NCBI RefSeq assembly: GCF_001422885.1
Contig: NZ_LMMZ01000001.1
Span: 310,753-374,752 of the forward strand
Reading direction: 5' to 3'
DNA length: 64,000 nt
Origin: Methylobacterium sp. Leaf104
Lineage (GTDB): Bacteria; Pseudomonadota; Alphaproteobacteria; Rhizobiales; Beijerinckiaceae
Shown in pieces: positions 9,906 through 21,458 of the stretch (position 1 is its first letter; the number at the start of each line of letters is the position of its first letter). Made by a program: the position numbers and the translations under genes. The notes under the pieces were generated by a model, which was not told where the DNA came from, made no database searches, and saw only the letters and a list, made by a program, of their open reading frames with translations.

Positions 9906-10688
9906 TCAGCCCGCCGCGCCGGTCCCGTTCAGGGGGTTGGCCTCGTCCCAGGCGTAGCCCAGGGTCTCGAACCGCATCGCGCGGGTGTCGACCATGAGGA
10001 GGCGCCCGACGAGGGGCTCGCCGAACTCCGTCACCGTGCGGATCACTTCCAGAGCCATCAGCGAGCCCATGATGCCCGCGAGCGCGCCGAGCACGCCGGC
10101 CTCGGCGCAGGGCGCGACGCTGCCGGGCGGCGGCGGGTTGGGGAACAGGCAGCGATAAGTCGGGTGCGGGCGACCGCCCGCATCGGTCTCGTAGGGCCGC
10201 AGGGTGGTGAGCGAGCCGTCGAAGCGCCCGAGCGCCGCCGTCACCAGCGGGCGCCGGGCGTGGAAGCAGGCGTCCGAGACCGCGTAGCGCGTGGCGAAGT
10301 TGTCGGACCCGTCCGCGACCACGTCGTAGGCGCCGATGAGCGCCTGCGCATTCTCCGGGGTCAGGCGCGTCGCGTGCGTCTCCACGGCCACGTGCGGGTT
10401 GAGGCGCGCCACCGCCTCGGTTGCGCTCTCGACCTTGAGACGGCCGATGTCGGAGGTCGCGTGGATCACCTGCCGCTGCAGGTTCGACAGGGAGACGGTG
10501 TCGTCGTCGACGAGGCCGATCGTCCCGATCCCGGCGGCGGCGAGGTACTGGATCAGCGGCGCGCCGAGGCCGCCGGCGCCGATGACGAGGACGCGAGCGG
10601 CCTTCAGGCGGGCCTGCCCCGGGCCGCCGACCTCCGGCAGGACGAGGTGGCGGGCATAGCGTTCGACTTCGTCGGGGGAGAAGGCCAT
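9906..10688 (-). CDS. MoeB/ThiF-family adenylyltransferase
   Basis: A 260-residue E1-like enzyme that adenylates the C-terminal Gly-Gly of a sulfur-carrier protein (MoaD or ThiS type). The Rossmann nucleotide loop reads [20 protein letters not shown]. The family motif [16 protein letters not shown] is at the N terminus, the DDD/ND region is [13 protein letters not shown], and the catalytic-cysteine region is [18 protein letters not shown]. Length fits MoeB without a rhodanese domain. ATG at 10688 is preferred over an upstream in-frame start. MoeB versus ThiF cannot be settled here. Confidence 0.88.
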   Translation of the reverse strand: MAFSPDEVERYARHLVLPEVGGPGQARLKAARVLVIGAGGLGAPLIQYLAAAGIGTIGLVDDDTVSLSNLQRQVIHATSDIGRLKVESATEAVARLNPHVAVETHATRLTPENAQALIGAYDVVADGSDNFATRYAVSDACFHARRPLVTAALGRFDGSLTTLRPYETDAGGRPHPTYRCLFPNPPPPGSVAPCAEAGVLGALAGIMGSLMALEVIRTVTEFGEPLVGRLLMVDTRAMRFETLGYAWDEANPLNGTGAAG

Positions 10689-10801
10689 GCCCCGCAGATA
10701 AGCCCGGCCGGCGTGCGGCGAAAGCCCGGCCGCGAATTGCACCCCCGCGCGACGGCGCTTATGGCCGTTCGCACCCGGACACCCCGCGAAGAGTCCCGCC
10801 C

Positions 10802-11980
10802 GTGCCGAACGTGCCCCGCGACCGCTCCCCCCTCGCTCTCGCCCGGAGCCTGATCCGCTGCCCCTCGGTGACCCCGGAGGAGGGAGGCGCGCTCGCCTGG
10901 CTCGCCGGCATCCTCGAAGGGGCCGGGTTCACCGTGGAACGCCCGCGCTTCTCGGAGCCCGGCACGCCCGACATCGACAATCTCTACGCCCGCATCGGCA
11001 CGGGCGCACCCTACCTGCTGTTTGCCGGCCACACCGACGTGGTGCCCCCCGGCGACGTCGCCCGTTGGCGCCATGGCCCCTTCGCCGGAACCGTGGAGGA
11101 CGGTGTGCTGTACGGGCGCGGGGCCGTCGACATGAAGGGCGGCATCGCCTGCATGCTCGCCGCCGCCCTCGACTACCTGGACGTGGCCGGTCCGGACTTT
11201 CCGGGCTCGATCGGCTTTCTCATCACCGGTGACGAGGAGGGGCCGGCGATCAACGGCACGGTCAAGCTCCTCGAATGGGCGCGGGCCCGTGGCGAGCGCT
11301 TCGACCATTGCCTCCTCGGCGAGCCGACCAACCCGGATTCCCTCGGCGACATGATCAAGATCGGCCGCCGCGGCTCGCTCACGGGACGGCTCACCGTGCA
11401 GGGCCGCCAGGGCCATGTCGCCTATCCGGATCTGGCCGAGAACCCGATTCCGGGCCTGCTGCGCCTCGCCTCGGCGCTTCTGGCCGCGCCGCTTGATGCC
11501 GGCACCCGGCATTTCGGCGCCTCGAACCTCGAATTCACCACCCTCGACGTCGGCAACACGGCCACCAACGTCATCCCGGCGGAGGCGCACGGCACCTTCA
11601 ACATCCGCTTCAACGATCGCTGGACCGCCGAGACCCTGGGGGCCGAGGTCCGGGCCCGCCTCGATGCGGCGGCCGGGCGCAGCGTGCGCTACACCCTCGA
11701 CCTGCTGCCCTCCAACTCACCGGCCTTCCTCACGGAGCCCGACACCTTCACCGAGCTCGTGGCCGGCGCCATCGCCACCGAGACCGGCCGCCGCCCGGTG
11801 CTCTCGACCACGGGTGGCACCTCGGACGCGCGCTTCATCAAGGATGCCTGCCCGGTCATCGAGTTCGGCCTCGTCGGCCAGACCATGCACCAGACCGACG
11901 AGTGCGTGCCGGTAGCCGACCTGAACCGCCTGACGGCGATCTACACGCGGGTGCTGGCGGCGTATTTCGCCGCCCGATAG
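10802..11980 (+). CDS. dapE: Succinyl-diaminopimelate desuccinylase
   Basis: A 392-residue M20 metallohydrolase that releases succinate from N-succinyl-LL-diaminopimelate in lysine and peptidoglycan precursor synthesis. Metal-binding motifs are [24 protein letters not shown] and the general-base/ligand pair ITGDEEGPA. The dimerisation domain is in the middle and [11 protein letters not shown] near the C terminus. The start is GTG at 10802. The first residues match the conserved [20 protein letters not shown]. Length is normal. Confidence 0.95.
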   Translation: MPNVPRDRSPLALARSLIRCPSVTPEEGGALAWLAGILEGAGFTVERPRFSEPGTPDIDNLYARIGTGAPYLLFAGHTDVVPPGDVARWRHGPFAGTVEDGVLYGRGAVDMKGGIACMLAAALDYLDVAGPDFPGSIGFLITGDEEGPAINGTVKLLEWARARGERFDHCLLGEPTNPDSLGDMIKIGRRGSLTGRLTVQGRQGHVAYPDLAENPIPGLLRLASALLAAPLDAGTRHFGASNLEFTTLDVGNTATNVIPAEAHGTFNIRFNDRWTAETLGAEVRARLDAAAGRSVRYTLDLLPSNSPAFLTEPDTFTELVAGAIATETGRRPVLSTTGGTSDARFIKDACPVIEFGLVGQTMHQTDECVPVADLNRLTAIYTRVLAAYFAAR

Positions 11981-11993
11981 GGCCGCTTCGCCT

Positions 11994-13364
11994 TCACGGG
12001 CCGTTCGCGGCGGTCGTCGCCCCGGGGTCGCTCGCCGTCGCGCCCGCCGCCTGGTTCCGGAAGCGCCGGCAGTCCGGCCCGAGGCGATCGCCCACCGCGA
12101 TGAAGATCTGGCGCAAGCGCTGGACATGCGGGTCGTCGAGCCTCAGTTCGATGCTGGCGACCACGAGATCGACCGCCTCCTGACGGTCCGGTGCCCCGTC
12201 GATCAGGTTCCCACCCAGGATGATGCGGCCGACTTCGAGAAGCAGGGCCTCGTTGCGCACCGCGCTCGGGGCCGCGAGCCGTTCGAGGTCGAACAGGGTC
12301 CGTACGCCGAGGGGCCAGAGCCGGATCACCTTCTCGCGTCCGACCGAGCAGCAGAGCTGCGCCTGCGCCACCCAGTCCATGATCTGGTAGACGCCGTAGG
12401 GCGTTTCCACGAACAGCATCAGCGGGTTGGCGGTCGCTAGGTTCTGGGTCGAATGAATATGATGGTCGTCGAGGCGGACCCGGATCTCGCTGTCGATCCC
12501 GTCGATGATCTCCACCGGGGTGATCTTGAAGGCGCGGTAGACGTCGTACTCCTCCCGCTTGAAGTTCTTCAGCTTGTCGCGCTGCAGGATGTTGCGCAGC
12601 ACGACATCGGGCATGATGCCGGCAACGAAGCATCCGGTGACCGCCAGGGCCAGCACCAGCGGCGAGTTCATCGGCGCATCGATCCTCGCAAGGCCCTCCG
12701 CCGCGCTTGCCGCGACCCGCAGCAGGCCGATCACCAGGATCGGCGCGAGGACGATGCCGATCACGATCTTGATCGTCTCGCCGATGATCGTCGCTGGGCT
12801 GAGGTCGAAGTTCTTGATCGCCCGATACAGGTTCCGCAATGCCGTGAGGTAGCTGCCGGCGAAGGCGGCACAGGCCCCGAACAGCCAGACTGTGGTCCTG
12901 TCCTGGATCTTCGGACAGATGCCGCCATCCAGACCGATGAGGCTCGGCGAGTTCGCGCACAGCAGCGTCACGAGGAGCGAGAGGCTGTGGAACACGGCCA
13001 CCCCCGCGAGCAGGCTGAAGGCGACGCTGCCGAGGATCCAGTCGATCGTGGTGAAATCCTCGCGGTGCCGCGACTGATCGAAGACATCCAGCGATGCGTT
13101 GGACGCATCGATCGATCCGCTCTTTCCCAGAACCTTCGGCCGGCCGACGAAGTACTTGTACTTCACGAATTCGAACGAGGGGATCAGTCGTTGGCTCGAG
13201 GGTCCTGCGATGTCGAAGACGGCCGCGAGGTCTCGGACGACCTCCTGTCTCTGGCGCTTCACCGCTTCGCGGATCGCGATGAAGAGAATTGGTGACAAGG
13301 CCGCGAAGGCGGTTGCGCCGAGGATGAACAGATGAATGGGAAGCGTCGTCACGGGAATTTCCAT
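11994..13364 (-). CDS. Multi-pass membrane protein of unknown function
   Basis: A 456-residue protein with about five hydrophobic segments in its N-terminal 280 residues, for example ILGSVAFSLLAGVAVFHSLS and LVLALAVTGCFVAGIMP. The C-terminal half is soluble, begins near residue 270 and contains no motif I recognise. It is monocistronic, convergent with dapE (13-base gap). No function is proposed. Confidence 0.75.
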   Translation of the reverse strand: MEIPVTTLPIHLFILGATAFAALSPILFIAIREAVKRQRQEVVRDLAAVFDIAGPSSQRLIPSFEFVKYKYFVGRPKVLGKSGSIDASNASLDVFDQSRHREDFTTIDWILGSVAFSLLAGVAVFHSLSLLVTLLCANSPSLIGLDGGICPKIQDRTTVWLFGACAAFAGSYLTALRNLYRAIKNFDLSPATIIGETIKIVIGIVLAPILVIGLLRVAASAAEGLARIDAPMNSPLVLALAVTGCFVAGIMPDVVLRNILQRDKLKNFKREEYDVYRAFKITPVEIIDGIDSEIRVRLDDHHIHSTQNLATANPLMLFVETPYGVYQIMDWVAQAQLCCSVGREKVIRLWPLGVRTLFDLERLAAPSAVRNEALLLEVGRIILGGNLIDGAPDRQEAVDLVVASIELRLDDPHVQRLRQIFIAVGDRLGPDCRRFRNQAAGATASDPGATTAANGP

Positions 13365-13442
13365 CGCCTCCGACGCGGATCGCGCCGGACACGATGGATG
13401 ATCCCGCTTCCCGACGATTCATCAACTCCAAGTTAAAGAATA

Positions 13443-14213
13443 TTAACTCAAAGTTGCGTTATCGCCGTAATCCACGCCTACCAGCGTCAACCCGCAGGCC
13501 GGCGCCAGCGGCCCGCAGCGGCTGCGGTCCCGACTGGCCAGGATGTCACCGACGTCGTCGGCGCTGAGCCGGCCGCTTCCGGCCAGCATCAGGGTGCCGA
13601 CCATCGAGCGGACCTGGTGGTGCAGGAAGGCGCGGGCCGAGGTCGCCACCACGATCTCGTCGTGCAGGGCCATCGGCATGGCGGTGACGTCGAGTTGATC
13701 GAGGGTTCGGAGCGGGCTCTTCGCCTGGCACTCGGCGGCCCGGAAGGCGGTGAAGTCGTGTAGGCCGAGGAGGCGCGCGGCCGCCGCGCGCATCAGCGCG
13801 ACGTCGAGGGGCCAGGGCACCTGCCAGACATGGGCGCGGTTGAGCACCGGCGGGCTGCGCCGGTTGAGGATGCGGTAGCGGTAGTGCCGGCGGGTGGCGG
13901 AATGGCGGGCGTTGAAGTCGGCGCCGACGATCTCCGCGCTGAGGATCGCCACCGGGTTCGGGCGCAGGTGCGCGTTGAGCGCGTCGCGCACCACGTCGGT
14001 GCGCCACGCCCGCGCGAGGTCGAGATGCGCCACCTGATGCGTGGCATGGACGCCGGTATCGGTGCGGCCGGCGCAGGTGAGACCCGCGATCTCACCGGAG
14101 AAGCGCTTGACCGCCGATTCGATCGCCGCCTGGACGGAGGGCTGCGCGGTCTGCCGTTGCCAGCCGCAGAACGGGCTGCCATCGTACTCGATGACGAGCT
14201 TGTAGCGCGGCAT
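13443..14213 (-). CDS. truA: tRNA pseudouridine38-40 synthase TruA
   Basis: A 256-residue enzyme that isomerises uridines 38-40 in the anticodon arm. The start MPRYKLVIEYDGSPFCGWQRQ is typical. The catalytic aspartate lies in AGRTDTGVHATHQVAH. The later motifs HDFTAFRAAECQAKSP and FLHHQVRSMVGTLM are present. It follows fmt by 19 bases in a def-fmt-truA operon. Confidence 0.96.
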   Translation of the reverse strand: MPRYKLVIEYDGSPFCGWQRQTAQPSVQAAIESAVKRFSGEIAGLTCAGRTDTGVHATHQVAHLDLARAWRTDVVRDALNAHLRPNPVAILSAEIVGADFNARHSATRRHYRYRILNRRSPPVLNRAHVWQVPWPLDVALMRAAAARLLGLHDFTAFRAAECQAKSPLRTLDQLDVTAMPMALHDEIVVATSARAFLHHQVRSMVGTLMLAGSGRLSADDVGDILASRDRSRCGPLAPACGLTLVGVDYGDNATLS

Positions 14214-14232
14214 CAGGCGCGGCCCGGAGCGG

Positions 14233-15162
14233 TCATGCCAGCCGCGAGCCCGGCACGCGGTGGGTGCCGCGCACGAACTCGGCGCCGTTGCTGACGCCGC
14301 CCTTGCCGGCGCGGCGCAGGGCACCGAGGCGCACGGCGCCGTCGCCGCAGGCGATCGTGCCCTCGGTGTCGAGGAGCGTGGCGGGGATTCCGGATCCCGG
14401 AACCGCCGCGGCCGAGAGGACCTTCACGCGTTCTGGCCCCTTGCCGAAATCCGCCTCGAAGAAGGCGCCGGGGACGGGCGACAGCCCGTTGATGTGGTTG
14501 GCGACCTCGCGGGCGGGCCGGGTCCAGTCGATGCGCGCCTCTCCGTTGGTGATCTTGCGGGCGTAGACGACGCCGTCCTCGGCCTGGGGCGCGAAGGCCA
14601 GGTCGCCCCGCTCGAGCCCCCGGAGAGCGCGCGCCATCAGGTCGGCGCCCAGCGGCATCAGCGCGTCGTGGAGCTGGCCCGCGGTCATGCCGTGCGTGAT
14701 CGGAAGGCGCTCTTCCAGCGCCACGGGACCGGTGTCGAGGCCGGCCTCCATCCGCATGATGCCGACACCGCTCTCCGCGTCCCCCGCCATCACCGCGCGC
14801 TGGATGGGCGCCGCGCCGCGCCAGCGGGGCAGCAGCGAGCCGTGCAGGTTGAGGCAGCCGTGGCGCGGCAGGTCGAGGATCGCCTGCGGCAGGAGCAGGC
14901 CATAGGCCACCACGACGCCGACGTCGGCCCCGTGACCGGCGAAGGTCTCGGCGGCTTCCGGTCCCTTCAGGCTGGCGGGCGTGAGCACCGGTGCGCCGAG
15001 GCTCTCGGCCAGGACCTGTACGGGCGAGGGCTTGAGCGCCATGCCGCGTCCGGCCTTGGCCGGCGCGCGGGTGTAGACGGCGGCGATCGCGTGGCCGTCG
15101 GCGGCGAGGCGCGCCAGGGTCGGCACGGCGAAATCCGGCGTGCCCATGAAGACGACGCGCAT
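14233..15162 (-). CDS. fmt: Methionyl-tRNA formyltransferase
   Basis: A 309-residue enzyme that formylates initiator Met-tRNA using 10-formyl-tetrahydrofolate. It starts MRVVFMGTPDFAVPTLARLA. The formyl-transfer core contains NLHGSLLPRWRGAAPIQRA, with the catalytic asparagine, histidine and loop, and MEAGLDTGP. The C-terminal OB-fold domain is present. It lies 24 bases after def and 19 before truA. Confidence 0.97.
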   Translation of the reverse strand: MRVVFMGTPDFAVPTLARLAADGHAIAAVYTRAPAKAGRGMALKPSPVQVLAESLGAPVLTPASLKGPEAAETFAGHGADVGVVVAYGLLLPQAILDLPRHGCLNLHGSLLPRWRGAAPIQRAVMAGDAESGVGIMRMEAGLDTGPVALEERLPITHGMTAGQLHDALMPLGADLMARALRGLERGDLAFAPQAEDGVVYARKITNGEARIDWTRPAREVANHINGLSPVPGAFFEADFGKGPERVKVLSAAAVPGSGIPATLLDTEGTIACGDGAVRLGALRRAGKGGVSNGAEFVRGTHRVPGSRLA

Positions 15163-15186
15163 GGCTCTTGGTCCCCGAGGCCGGCC

Positions 15187-15702
15187 TCAGACGTCGCCGC
15201 GCTTGGCCGCCTTGGCGAACTTCTTCACCACCCGGTCGCGCTTCAGCTTCGACAGGTGATCGATGAACAGCACGCCGTCGAGATGGTCGATCTCGTGCTG
15301 GATGCAGGTCGCGAGCAGGCCGTCCGCCTCGATCTCCCGCTCCTCGCCCTGGAGGTCGCGGAACCGCACGCGCACCCGGTCGGGCCGCTCGACCTCGCCG
15401 TAGAATTCCGGGATCGACAGGCAGCCCTCGTCGTAGATCCGCTTCTCCTCCGAGGCCCAGACGATCTCGGGGTTGAGGAAGACCTGCGGATGGCGGTCGT
15501 TCTCGTCCTTCGAGGTGTCGATCGTGACGACGCGCCTGGGCACGCCGATCTGGATCGCCGCGAGGCCGACGCCGGGGGCGTCGTACATCGTCTCCAGCAT
15601 GTCGGCGGCGAGCGTGCGGATCTCGTCGGTCACGGGACCGACCGGCTCGGAGGCAAGGCGCAGGCGCGCGTCGGGCAGGATCACGAGGGGGCGGATGGTC
15701 AT
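15187..15702 (-). CDS. def: Peptide deformylase
   Basis: A 171-residue metalloenzyme that removes the N-formyl group from nascent proteins. All three family motifs are seen: [17 protein letters not shown] (cysteine metal ligand) and [10 protein letters not shown] (two histidine ligands and the catalytic glutamate). It is first in the def-fmt-truA operon, 106 bases downstream of recR. Confidence 0.97.
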   Translation of the reverse strand: MTIRPLVILPDARLRLASEPVGPVTDEIRTLAADMLETMYDAPGVGLAAIQIGVPRRVVTIDTSKDENDRHPQVFLNPEIVWASEEKRIYDEGCLSIPEFYGEVERPDRVRVRFRDLQGEEREIEADGLLATCIQHEIDHLDGVLFIDHLSKLKRDRVVKKFAKAAKRGDV

Positions 15703-15808
15703 GGGGCGATCGGGTTCGAAACGGGATGCGGGGCGGGCGGCGGCCTGAGCCCCCGCAGATACGGGGGCTCCGGGAGTGGGTCAAATACCCGGGACCCGTG
15801 CCCCGGCC

Positions 15809-16414
15809 TCAGAACGGCGTGCGGCTGCGGATCGCCGCGGTGAGGGTCCCCTCGTCGAGGTAGTCGAGCTCGCCGCCGACCGGGACGCCGTGGGCGAGGC
15901 GCGTCACCTTGAGGCCGTGCGCCTTCAGGGATTCGGTGACGTAGTGGGCCGTGGTCTGGCCATCGACGGTCGCATTCAGCGCCAGGATGATCTCGCGCAT
16001 CGCCGGGTCGGCGGCACGGGCCACGAGACTGTCGAGGTTGAGGTGCTCGGGCCGCACGCCGTCGAGGGCGGAAAGCACGCCGCCGAGGACGTGGTAGCGC
16101 GCCGTCACGGCGCCGGAGCGCTCCAGGGCCCAGAGATCGGAGACATCCTCCACCACCACCAGGGTGGCCGGGTCGCGGCTCTCGTCGCAGCAGATGGTGC
16201 AGGGGTCGCGGGTGTCGACGTTTCCGCAGGCGTGGCAGACCACGATCCGTTCGGAGGCCACCCGCATCGCGTCGGCGAGCGGCGCCAGCAACGCCTCGCG
16301 CTTCTTGATGAGCTGCAGGGCGGCCCGGCGGGCCGAACGGGGGCCAAGGCCCGGCATGCGGGCCAGGAGCTGGATCAGGCGCTCGATCTCGGGACCGGCG
16401 ACGGCTTGTGCCAT
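15809..16414 (-). CDS. recR: Recombination protein RecR
   Basis: A 201-residue protein of the RecFOR pathway that helps load RecA on gapped DNA. It has the N-terminal helix-hairpin-helix ([18 protein letters not shown]), a four-cysteine zinc finger (CHACGN..CTICCDE) and the Toprim domain ([15 protein letters not shown]), ending in the Walker-like C-terminal part. ATG at 16414 ([13 protein letters not shown]) matches other RecR starts; the frame is open upstream but without homology. Unusually for the group it is not adjacent to ybaB, which lies 4.6 kb away. Confidence 0.95.
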   Translation of the reverse strand: MAQAVAGPEIERLIQLLARMPGLGPRSARRAALQLIKKREALLAPLADAMRVASERIVVCHACGNVDTRDPCTICCDESRDPATLVVVEDVSDLWALERSGAVTARYHVLGGVLSALDGVRPEHLNLDSLVARAADPAMREIILALNATVDGQTTAHYVTESLKAHGLKVTRLAHGVPVGGELDYLDEGTLTAAIRSRTPF

Positions 16415-16846
16415 GGACGACAATTCTCGTGACGGTTGAGGTACCCACACGGCACAATGCGTAGGAGGCGGGCGGGTGACGTGGTGCACCGGCACGGGTC
16501 CGGTGCGTTCGATCGCGCCCGGCCCGTCGGAACATCCCTGAAATAGGGTTTTCGCATCGTGTTTTCGCCCCCTCCGGCGGCGAATCGCACCAAAAAGGCT
16601 CGCCTGCCGAGGCGCCTCAAATGCATCTTCGCCCGTAATCCTGTTCATGTAAGTTTTTTTGTCGGCCAACAGGCGGATTGACGGCAAATCATCCGGCTCT
16701 ATGCAGGAGAGGCGCAGGTCCGGAGCGGTGAACCTGCGCGCGGTGGACCTGACCAACCGCGCGGACGCTCCGGAGGCGAACCGATCTGGAGAGCCGATAC
16801 GGCTCCCTGTCATGGGGCGGCGACGCGATCAGGGGCCCGAGGAGAG
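16415..16846. other. Non-coding gap between recR and pckA
   Basis: A 432-base stretch between two divergent genes. It contains short T runs (near 16650) and probably the promoters for both genes. A GAGGAGAG ribosome binding site precedes pckA. I see no further feature and no convincing small ORF. Confidence 0.5.
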
Positions 16847-18469
<1,623 letters not shown>

Positions 18470-18532
18470 CCGCCGGCCATCCGGGGCGCGGCGCAGGGCG
18501 TCCGCGTCCCGGCACAAGATGCGATGCGGGCG

Positions 18533-18895
18533 CTACGGTTTCCGAATCGCGCCGCGCGCAGGATCTGCGTCGTGCGGACGATCGGCGTCCAGGACATCGT
18601 CGCCGAGGACATCGTCGCACAGGACTTCCGGGGCGTTCGCCCGCGCTTCGCGGAAGAGGACGCCGACTTCGTTCCCCTTGGACCAGATCCGGTGCGCCCG
18701 GTAGGCATTGTCGCCCGGATCGATGAAGAGGTCGAAGCTGTCCGGAACCTCGACCGTCGTGCAGAAGGCGACGCGGGCCCCGATGGGCGACAGGTTGCGC
18801 ACGAGGCAGGGCGTCGTCTCGGCCGATGCCGCGTCCAGGGCAACACGACCGGAGAGATACGTCAGGGCTCGAACGGCGTTGCGATGCTCATCCAT
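18533..18895 (-). CDS. PilZ domain protein
   Basis: A ~120-residue protein with a PilZ-like beta barrel: RNLSPIGARVAFC is the usual (D/N)xSxxGxR-type segment, and the preceding RALTYLSGRVALD replaces the classical RxxxR arm. PilZ proteins bind cyclic di-GMP, but the missing consensus RxxxR makes binding doubtful. An aspartate-rich, less conserved tail follows. The start is taken at ATG 18895 (MDEHRNAVR); 18916 is also possible. It converges on pckA. Confidence 0.75.
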   Translation of the reverse strand: MDEHRNAVRALTYLSGRVALDAASAETTPCLVRNLSPIGARVAFCTTVEVPDSFDLFIDPGDNAYRAHRIWSKGNEVGVLFREARANAPEVLCDDVLGDDVLDADRPHDADPARGAIRKP

Positions 18896-19049
18896 GTCTT
18901 CAGAAGGCCTGCGCATCCGTTAAGACACAGAGACTCCGATCCGTGAAATGCGGGGCTATCGGCTGCGGACCGGTTGAAGGCAGGGCAGATCGGTTCTCCG
19001 CCCACGGGTTTGGAGGTCCGAAGGGCTGGAAATCGCCGTGCGGGCGTCC

Positions 19050-20957
19050 TCAGGCCGCTTCGCGCACCATCGCCTGGCGCACCTTGAGGGCCAGCTGCTC
19101 CAGGGTGTAGGGCTTGGCCAGCAACTGCACGTCGGCATCGACGAGTCCGTTATGCACGATGGCGTTGCGGGTATAGCCGGTCGTGAAGAGCACCGGCAGG
19201 TCGGGCCGACGCTCGTGGACAGCCTCGGCGAGTTCGCGGCCATTGACCTCCGGCATGACCACATCGGTGAAGAGCAGCGCGATCTCGGGATGCGTGTCGA
19301 GCATCCGCAGGGCGTCCTTGGCGCCTTCCGCGTGGATCACGGTGTAGCGCAGGTCGCGCAGCGCCTCGACGGCGAGGTGGCGCACGCCGTCCTCGTCCTC
19401 GACCACGAGGATCACCTCGCGGGGCGAGCCCTCCGGAAGCATCGTCGGCGTGACGTGCGCCGTCTCGGCGGCGTCGCCGAGATGGCGCGGCAGGTAGAGC
19501 CGCACCGTCGTGCCGCGGCCGGGTTCGGAATAGATCGCCACGTGCCCGCCGGACTGGCGGACGAAGCCGTAGACCTGACTGAGCCCGAGCCCCGTGCCCT
19601 GGCCCGCGGGCTTCGTCGTGAAGAACGGGTCGAACGCCTTGGCGGCAACGTCGGGCACCATGCCGCTGCCGCTGTCGGTCAACGCCACGAGGACGTACTG
19701 GCCGGCCGGGACGCCCGGATTCCGGGCGGCATAGGCCTCGTCGAGGTGAACGTTGTCGGTCTCGATGATGAGCCGCCCACCCTTCGGCATGGCGTCGCGG
19801 GCATTGACCGCGAGGTTGAGGATCGCGTTCTCGAGTTGGTTGGCGTCGGCCTTCGTGGTCCAGAGGTCGGGGGTCGTCACGGTCTCGATGCGGACGGCTT
19901 CGCCGAGGCTGCGGCGCAGCAGGTCCGACATCGCGCCGATGAGCCGGTTGCACGCGATGGCCTCCGGCGCCAGCGGCTGCTTGCGGGCGAAGGCCAGCAG
20001 CCGGTGCGTCAGGGTCGCGGCCCGGTCCGCCCCCTTGAGCGCCTGGTCCGCGTAGCGCTCCACCGCCCGCTCGCCCCGCTCGAGCCGACGCTTGAGGAGG
20101 CTGAGATTGCCGATGATGATCGCCAGCATGTTGTTGAAGTCGTGCGCGAGGCCGCCGGTGAGCTGGCCGAGGGCCTCCATCTTCTGGGATTGCCGCAGGC
20201 GCTCCTCGAGCATGTCGCGCGTGGCGGCGGCCTCGATCAGGGAGGTGTTCGCCTCCTGCAGGGCCGCGTGGGCGCGAAGGGTGCGCTGGTGACGCCGGCT
20301 CGCGTCGCTCACCACGTAGCCGCCGAGGACGACCACGAGGACGACGGCCCCCGCGACGGCGAACTGGACCTGCCGTGCCGATTCACCCGCCTGTTCCTGA
20401 CGGCTGATCAGGCGGCTGTAATTGTCCGCCTGCGCTTCTCCGAAGAGCGCGCGGACCTCGTCCATCAGGTGCTTGCCCTCTCCGGAGCGCATCCGGGCCA
20501 GGGCGGCTTCGGCCTGTCCGGCGCGCCGCAGGGCGACGGTGTCCCGCAACTCGGCGAGCTTGGCCTCGGCGGCCCGGCTGAGGCGGGCGATGATCGCCGC
20601 CATGCCGGGGTTTCGCGCCACGGCCTCCGCGATGGTGGACAGGCGGCCGGGCGTGCTCGCGACAGCGTCCTCGTAGAGCTTGAGGTAGGCCTCGTCGCCC
20701 GAGAGGAGGTAGCCGCGCTGTCCGGTCTCCGCATCCTGGATGCCGGAATAGAGGGTGAAGATCGCGTCGCGGATGCGGACGCTGCGGCGCAGCTCGGCGC
20801 GGTTCGCATCCTGCGTCGCCACGAGGCTTGCGGTCGCCGCGACCATCGCGATCAGCAGCAGAAATCCCACCATCAGGGGCGCGATGTCCCTCAGACGTCC
20901 CGGTAGAGCCAGCGGCTGCGCACCCGTGACCTGAGGATAGTGCGAATCAAAATTCAT
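19050..20957 (-). CDS. Hybrid sensor histidine kinase with CHASE3 and receiver domains
   Basis: A 635-residue membrane kinase. Two membrane segments (about residues 25-45 and 195-220) flank a helical CHASE3-type sensor containing SGIQDAETGQRGYLLSG. The phosphoacceptor region is LTGGLAHDFNNMLAIIIGNL, the ATPase has N-box NLAVNARDAMPKGG and G-boxes DSGSGM and GTGLGLSQVYGF. The C-terminal receiver reads VVEDEDGVR with the aspartate in LLFTDVVMPEVNG. There is no adjacent response regulator, so phosphoryl flow may stay within the protein or reach a distant partner. The start is ATG at 20957. Confidence 0.93.
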   Translation of the reverse strand: MNFDSHYPQVTGAQPLALPGRLRDIAPLMVGFLLLIAMVAATASLVATQDANRAELRRSVRIRDAIFTLYSGIQDAETGQRGYLLSGDEAYLKLYEDAVASTPGRLSTIAEAVARNPGMAAIIARLSRAAEAKLAELRDTVALRRAGQAEAALARMRSGEGKHLMDEVRALFGEAQADNYSRLISRQEQAGESARQVQFAVAGAVVLVVVLGGYVVSDASRRHQRTLRAHAALQEANTSLIEAAATRDMLEERLRQSQKMEALGQLTGGLAHDFNNMLAIIIGNLSLLKRRLERGERAVERYADQALKGADRAATLTHRLLAFARKQPLAPEAIACNRLIGAMSDLLRRSLGEAVRIETVTTPDLWTTKADANQLENAILNLAVNARDAMPKGGRLIIETDNVHLDEAYAARNPGVPAGQYVLVALTDSGSGMVPDVAAKAFDPFFTTKPAGQGTGLGLSQVYGFVRQSGGHVAIYSEPGRGTTVRLYLPRHLGDAAETAHVTPTMLPEGSPREVILVVEDEDGVRHLAVEALRDLRYTVIHAEGAKDALRMLDTHPEIALLFTDVVMPEVNGRELAEAVHERRPDLPVLFTTGYTRNAIVHNGLVDADVQLLAKPYTLEQLALKVRQAMVREAA

Positions 20958-21070
20958 GATCCGGCCGGAGGGAGGACGTCGGAGACCCAACGTTCCACTC
21001 CGCCCGGCCTATGGCAACGCTTCGACGACCAAATTGTGATCGATGTTGCCGAATTGCCTGATTGACGCGT

Positions 21071-21391
21071 TCAGAACAGTTTCATGCCCGGCGGAATCGG
21101 CAGACCCTTGGTGAGCTCGGCCATCCGCTCGGCCGCAACCTGTTCGGCCTTGCCGCGGGCATCGTTGACGGCCGCCACGATGAGATCTTCGAGGATCTCG
21201 CGCTCGTCGGCCACGAGCATGGCGGGATCGAGCTGGACGCCCTTCACCAGGCCCTTGGCCGTCATCGTCACCCGCACGGCGCCGCCACCGGAAGCGCCGG
21301 ACACTTCGACGGTGTCGAGCTCGTCCTGCAGGGAAGCCATCTTCTCCTGCATGGCCTGGGCCTGCTTCATGATGCCCATGAGGTCGCGCAT
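21071..21391 (-). CDS. ybaB: YbaB/EbfC family nucleoid-associated protein
   Basis: A 106-residue DNA-binding protein beginning MRDLMGIMKQAQAMQEKM, with a central GGGAVRVTMTAKG segment and ending PIPPGMKLF, as in the family. It forms a two-gene operon with dnaX, 67 bases upstream. The start at 21391 excludes a long upstream open frame that is out of homology. Confidence 0.95.
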   Translation of the reverse strand: MRDLMGIMKQAQAMQEKMASLQDELDTVEVSGASGGGAVRVTMTAKGLVKGVQLDPAMLVADEREILEDLIVAAVNDARGKAEQVAAERMAELTKGLPIPPGMKLF

Positions 21392-21458
21392 CGGGTCTGC
21401 CCTCTCTGTCGTTCCGGAAACGGGTGGATTCACATCTGGGGCGGGGGAGCCCCGGGGA